Origin: Sphagnum compactum
Lineage: Eukaryota; Bryophyta; Sphagnopsida; Sphagnales
Assembly: GCA_965153455.1 (NCBI GenBank)
Contig: OZ234497.1
Coordinates: forward strand, 1,922,001 to 1,986,000
Reading direction: 5' to 3'
Length of the DNA: 64,000 bases
Shown piece by piece: positions 59,107 to 64,000 of this stretch (position 1 is its first letter; every line of letters begins with the position of its first letter). The notes under the pieces are model-generated. The model was not told the origin of the DNA, did not search any database, and worked only from the letters and a program-made list of their open reading frames with translations. The position numbers and the translations under genes were made by a program.

Positions 59107-59880
59107 TGTGAATCCAAAGCTCTACTACTCCAGTACGGCTGTCATTGATGCCATGAGTCATTGCATTGTCTCTGAATCTACAAGCTACAAAGGTTAAGGT
59201 TGGTATTACCTCAGGTCCTTGACTCTCTTAGTCCTACTAGGCTGGTACTGGTATAAAAAGCCTGATATTGCCTCAGCTGATACCAGACTGGTCAGGTCCT
59301 TGCTATACTAGGGTTGATAACAGGAGCAAGCTCGTATATACTAGACCAACATCTGAGAGTACTTGTACCTGAGTTTACAATAGAGAAAGTTTCAAGTCTA
59401 GAATCTGAATATTAACTTGGAATTCCTTAATGCTTCTTGCTTTCATCTACAAGGATAAGTAGACAGACTATTTACATATTTGTCTAAGTGACAAGGGGAA
59501 GAAAATGGGTTCCATCAAATCATCATGTGCAAGCTAAATATTGAGTGGTTTAATCAGCATGGATGGACATATGAATTTAGTGTGAGCTGTGACGTGAAGT
59601 TACATCTAGAACCCACAGGTGGAAGATGCCAAGAGAATTGAAGGCAACTCAATGCAGTCTATCTCACTTATGATTTGGTTCGTATTGCATACTTTTTCTC
59701 CTTCAAAGTATTGAACTGGGCGTATAATTTGAGATGAGCATCATGGAGGCTGCTGAGACTGTGGCTGGGTGAATGGGAGGTGAGCATGATAAAGCTGCAC
59801 TGGAACAACTATCAAAGAGAAGAGAGAGAACATTTAAGCTGGATGCTGAATTAACAAGTACCAACCAGTACCTTGGCAAC
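59107..59880. other. spacer inside 6.6-kb hAT
   Basis: No gene seen. A local inexact repeat occurs (ACTGGTATAAAAAGCCTGAT and CTGATACCAGACTGGTCAGG, around 59250-59300). Confidence 0.35.
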
Positions 59881-60070
59881 TTCAACACTAATTATACTAT
59901 TTCCAGAAATGTTTAATTTTCCAAATAAAAATTCAAATAACAAACATTTTTGAAGGGAAATATTGAATCTTTGAGAATTTTCTATTTGTTGAAATGAAAA
60001 TAATAAAATAAATATATTACTTGAGAGATATGTATCAAAACTGCAGTATAAAAGGTACTACAGTAGTGAA
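59881..60070 (+). repeat. dispersed repeat F, copy 3
   Basis: It starts TTCAACACTAATTATACTAT and is colinear with the copies at 32052 and 38633, though more diverged. It lies inside the 6.6-kb hAT between the cargo ORF and the right array. Confidence 0.5.
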
Positions 60071-60224
60071 AAACCTTTTATCACTACATGGATTAGGATG
60101 GATCAGGAGCCCAGCTTTGATTAAAGCATGATTGCTGAGTTATGCATGCTAACAAAGCCCTTTTTTTGGGTGAAGTATGGAAAAAGTTCAACATCTTGAT
60201 AAGACTGCAATTGCACAAAACAGA

Positions 60225-60760
60225 TGGTGACAACCTGAGGATGAAAAAAAATAGTTAACTTAGAGGTTGTCACAACCCGAGAATGAAAAAAACTTAGAGG
60301 TTGTCACAACCCGAGGATGAAAAAAAATAGTTAACTTAGAGGTTGTCACAACCCGAGGATGAAAAAAAAATAGTTAACTTAGAGGTTGTCACAACCCGAG
60401 GATGAAAAAAAATAGTTAACTTAGAGGTTGTCACAACCCGAGGATGAAAAAAAATAGTTAACTTAGAGGTTGTCACAACCTGAGGATGAAAAAAAATAGT
60501 TACTTAGAGGTTGTCACAACTCGAGGATGAAAAAAAATAGTTAACTTAGAGGTTGTCACAACCCGAGGATGAAAAAAAATAGTTAACTTAGAGGTTGTCA
60601 CAACCCGAATATGAAAAAAAATAGTTAACTTAGAGGTTGTCACAACCCGAGGATGAAAAAAAATAGTTAACTTAGAGGTTGTCACAACCCGAGGATGAAA
60701 AAAAATAGTTAACTTAGAGGTTGTCACAACCCGAATATGAAAAAAAAAAGTTAAAGTAGT
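60225..60760 (+). repeat. right subterminal array, 42-bp unit, about 12-13 copies
   Basis: The unit is the same as at 54190-54420 (GAGGTTGTCACAACCCGAGG, then ATGAAAAAAAATAGTTAACTTA), in the same orientation. Most units are near-identical, which suggests recent homogenisation. Confidence 0.95.
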
Positions 60761-60785
60761 TAACTTTGTAGTGGTAGAAGGTCTG

Positions 60786-63394
60786 AAAGCATGGTCTTAC
60801 CCCGGTCTCTAAGGCATGCTACTACCTTGCCGTTTCATGTCATTCTGCTTGAAAACAAGCAAGTATATTACTTTCTCTTTGTATAACCTGTTGAAAGGAA
60901 AGGCTAACCACATAACTTTTAAGTTTTTTAAATATTAATTTCAGATTATAAATATTCCATATTAATGATTAGTTGAAAAGGGGTATGATATAGATTGGGT
61001 TTTAATTTTTATATACCTTTTACTTGTTTGGTGACCTCAACTAGTCACATTGACTAGCACAACCACCACAAAACCCTTTTGGGGTAGCTGGTTGGGATCT
61101 ACCTATGATAAATCTAAATCTCTTGAACTAGTCAATTGCAAGGTGGTATGATGATGCAAGGCAATGTTGTATGGGTATATCTGTTTTATGTAGATATAGG
61201 TGTCAAGTAAAAATAAGGTATAATATTTTTCTTAACTTATTTTTAAAAAATGGATATACCCTAATAAAATGCATACTCGGCGATATGTAAATTTGAAAAA
61301 TTATACCCCATTCAAAACCCTAGAAAGTACCCATCCATAAGTCAAATATATTTTGGCACCCAAGTCAAAAAAAAAAGAAAGGTAAGTATAACTTAAACCT
61401 TAAACTTTGTTAATTTTATTAACTGGATGGATGTGCCTCTCAAGTTCCTTGTTTTCCTTCTTCTTTTTATTGCAATGAGTCATTTTCCTTGGCCCATCAC
61501 AAAAGAAAACTGAAACTTTGAAAGCTCCCCAAAATACATGTTCCTATGAGAGGATGTATTGTGTCCCCCTTTGGCCCAGCTCTAGGTGAGAGGAGGAGAA
61601 CTTTGGGCAAATCATATGGGATAAAATTGAGGTGTCAAAAAAAGCTAGGGAGGATAAAAATGTATGTATATTTGTAGTCAAATATGAATAAACACTTTGA
61701 TTATTGCATTCTGACATTGAATTTAATCTTTTACAAAAAAAATTTTTTTTTTAAAATTAATTACTCCCAAAAGGGTATATGATAAGCATATTCAAACCCT
61801 AACCTAATGAATTTTTTTGAGTTTTAACATACCTTCACCCAATGGGTAAATAAATCTAAAAACATATATATATATAGCCTTACTCGAAGATTTATTCAAA
61901 ACAACATACCTGCACAACATTGGTTTGAAATTTGCTTGATAAGACCCTTTATGAGTGCAAGGTCAAAAATTGACACCAACAACATTTTTCACAAAGCCAT
62001 GTGCTATTTTGATGAGTGGTTGGGTCCCAGTGTTGGCCAGTTCTCTGTTTTTAAGAGACCCTACGGTCCTAAGTTAGATTTTATCCTAAGCTCCTGAACA
62101 AACTTTGAAATATGTGGAAACCTCTTGAGAAGTTTGAGGTTGCTTTTGGTACACACTTGGGCATGGTGATTTTTTTTTAGAAAAAAAATTCCATTTTTTT
62201 AACAAGTGAGCAGTTCAGGTTTGAGTTTGAGTTCAGGGTTATTGATTGAAATGAAATGAAATAAAATAAAATAAAATTCTGGATGTTTAATAAATTCATG
62301 ACAACATATAGAGTTTTTGATATGTAATGTATGTAACTGAAAAAAGAAAAAGGCAAATTGGGAGGAAGAGGACACTAAAAAGACAGAAAGAAAAAAGCCA
62401 TTTTTTCTTAAACTTACACTCAGAAAAGGAAGATTTTCAATTTTTTCCCAAAAACTTTTTATCAGCGTGTCAAAATTTCTTTCAAAAAGAAAATTACTTC
62501 AACTTGGAAACTCAAGGTTTTACAGTTAATTTTCCTTTTAGGCAAAAGATTCGTGCCACTTTCGTAAAATGTAAAAATCAGGAAGAACATTTTTATGGCA
62601 TAGTTCTTGCAAATATGGACAATAGGCCATTCAAAGTTATAAGGTCATATAATATGGTGATATTTATGTGGAGGAATAATAAACTTGGGACTTGTGAAAA
62701 AAATGTATTTATTTCATGGAAAGTAACATTCATTCAAATGAAAATATTGAATCACATTGTATGCAACTTGAATTGAATGTCAATTCAATTCAGATTTAAT
62801 TCAATTCGATTCAAATTCTTAAATTTAATTCAAATACATTTAATGAAATTTTAATTCATTTCCAACTGAATTGAATTGAATTTAATGATTGGATTAGGAT
62901 TCAATTTTCAAAAAGAGATACAAATTGGTAAAAAAAATATTGAAAATATGTTCATGAATGTGATGTTGGAAAAATAAAATTAAAGACACAAATCCAAACA
63001 GACACCTTTCCATGTCTCTTTTCCTTAAGAATGGTCTAAGCTCCAATTTGGAACTGTCCAAATGATGACTTCCCCACAAAAAAAGACTTATAAAACATAA
63101 ATTTATCTTACTTGAACCAAGTCCAATGAATCATTGTCACTAGAATTAATATATTAGTATTTTAAAGATTTAAATGCATGCTTTTAGTTCAGATATATAA
63201 ACATATATTTGGTGGTTCCCATTTTGCTAAATCTTTGCCTTTGACCTGGCACTTTGTAGAAACCCAATACCCACCCCTTGTTCTAAATTGGCAACCTCAA
63301 TTTTTAAAATTTTGACCCTAATTCCATTTTGACACCTAAAAATGCTTGAAATTATTTGTAAAAACCTTGATGTGCAAGAAGTTTGAAAATACCC
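60786..63394. other. AT-rich spacer with an orphan hAT terminus
   Basis: No recognised gene; a 149-codon Lys/Phe-rich frame at 62327-62776 matches nothing I know. A left hAT-type terminus CAGTGTTGGCCAGTTCTCTG begins at 62028, similar to the one at 32767; no matching right end was found. AATTCAATT low complexity spans 62775-62890. Confidence 0.4.
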
Positions 63395-63615
63395 TTAAGT
63401 TTTTCCAAGGTTCTTTCAAAGAAACTTAACTTTGCAAAATATGAAAACCACTTGCCTTTTCTTTTGGAGGTTTTTCAAAGAAACCCAACTTCCCAAATAT
63501 ATGAAAATTGGTTGCATGTTTTTCATAGGTTCTTTCAAAGTAACCCAACCTTTGCAAAATATGAAAGTTCTTTCAAAGGCATCCAATCTAGTTTTGTGTT
63601 TTTGTTTGAGGTTTT
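63395..63615 (+). repeat. tandem repeat, about 65-70-bp unit, 3-4 copies
   Basis: Each unit has GGTTCTTTCAAAGAAACCCA, then ACTTTGCAAAATATGAAAA. Read in one frame it gives repeated F(F/L)(Q/K)..PTFAKYE-like peptides, but this is likely incidental. Confidence 0.7.
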
Positions 63616-63689
63616 AAAGTTTTTGCACTAGTAGAAAGACATGGCTTTTCAAGTTGTCCAAGATGACTACTTGATTTTTTTTATTAGTG

Positions 63690-63943
63690 AAATGTCCACT
63701 TTGACAAACGGTCCATCATATGAGTGGACATTGTACTTATTGTACTCACGATGACCCATTTGACCACTTATCAAATGGAACATCGAATCAAGTTGAACAA
63801 AAAATATGTCATTGGTCAACTGGACAAAAGGAGCTAATCAAATGGAACATTTGATCAAGTTGGACAAACAAAAAGAATATTGTTGATCAAGATGGCCAAT
63901 GAGTTTTTAATCAAATAAAACATTTTGTCAAGTTAAACAAACC
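63690..63943 (+). repeat. tandem repeat, about 70-bp unit
   Basis: The words AATCAAATGGAACATTTGAT and CAAGTTGGACAAAC recur near 63773, 63836 and 63908 with increasing divergence. The rest of the window to 64000 shows no gene. Confidence 0.65.
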
Positions 63944-64000
63944 AAAACGATATCCTACCTACATACTTACTTATCTAAGTACCATAGTAAGGACCTAGGT

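Larger units (their letters stand above)
54137..60785 (+). mobile_element. 6.6-kb hAT element with cargo ORFs
   Basis: The termini CAGACCTTCTACCACTA (54137) and its inverted copy ending at 60785 form 17-bp inverted repeats. Flanking octamers are GAAGCATG (54129-54136) and AAAGCATG (60786-60793), 7 of 8 identical. Inside: a forward transposase, two candidate reverse-strand ORFs, and 42-bp tandem arrays near both ends in the same orientation. Extra inward-facing copies of the terminal repeat end at 54426 and 54701, so the left end contains what looks like a 290-bp MITE-sized unit. The coding part is more GC-rich than the spacer. Confidence 0.85.

Noticed and set aside
60225-60760. CRISPR-like array
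   Set aside because: The 42-bp units are contiguous with no unique spacers, the genome is eukaryotic, and the same unit occurs at the other end of the hAT; it is a subterminal satellite.
62327-62776. Forward frame of 149 codons, Lys/Phe-rich
   Set aside because: AT-rich composition alone can open such a frame; no domain or neighbour support.

Overview
The window reads as a gene-poor, repeat-rich stretch of a large eukaryotic nuclear genome, most likely from the green-plant (streptophyte) lineage. This rests on family content: DUF659/BED-type hAT transposases, a pogo element whose ends resemble the plant Emigrant/Lemi type, LINE fragments with plant-style zf-RVT tails, a MULE-type MITE with a 9-bp target duplication, and AT-rich spacer. 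The species cannot be named from this sequence. No intact host gene, rRNA, tRNA or CRISPR array was found, and every recognisable coding region belongs to a mobile element or its cargo. All family names come from reading translations and recalling family motifs; nothing was searched.

Layout. 0-10.7 kb: a reverse-strand LINE fragment (0.65-1.04 kb), a MULE-type MITE with a perfect 9-bp duplication (1,961-2,340), a second MITE copy broken up by small hAT elements (about 4.1-6.7 kb), then AT-rich spacer. 10.77-22.21 kb: a proposed giant hAT element with three decayed gene modules: a BED/DUF659 transposase, a RING-H2 finger protein, and a protein-kinase-like protein. The modules are separated and flanked by four arrays of imperfect palindromes built on GGCGACC/GGTGACC. 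22-32 kb: spacer with tandem repeats, a tRNA-like SINE head, a hAT transposase scrap and a LINE RT scrap.

32.77-38.28 kb: a 5.5-kb hAT with a perfect 8-bp duplication (GTATGAAC) and a dead reverse-strand transposase, inserted into a third MITE copy at the octamer corresponding to the insertion site in the second copy. 40.6-41.8 kb: a roughly 1.2-kb foldback. 43.09-45.21 kb: a pogo element with TA duplication and a reverse-strand transposase carrying an intron. 47.5-52.6 kb: a long two-ORF non-LTR retrotransposon on the reverse strand. 52.9-53.5 kb: another LINE C-terminal scrap. 54.14-60.79 kb: a second large hAT with a nearly open transposase frame, two candidate cargo ORFs on the opposite strand, and direct-orientation 42-bp tandem arrays near both ends. 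60.8-64 kb: AT-rich spacer with short coding-like and non-coding tandem repeats.

Themes. (1) Two hAT elements carry extra protein-coding modules; the RING-plus-kinase one is the best candidate for an undescribed system. (2) Most in-frame stops in the better-preserved frames (pogo, LINE, 54-kb hAT) sit where Gln or Arg would be expected, as if CAA/CAG/CGA had become TAA/TAG/TGA. C-to-T decay of silenced elements explains this most simply; recoding is the alternative to exclude. (3) Different hAT elements used one homologous octamer in separate MITE copies.
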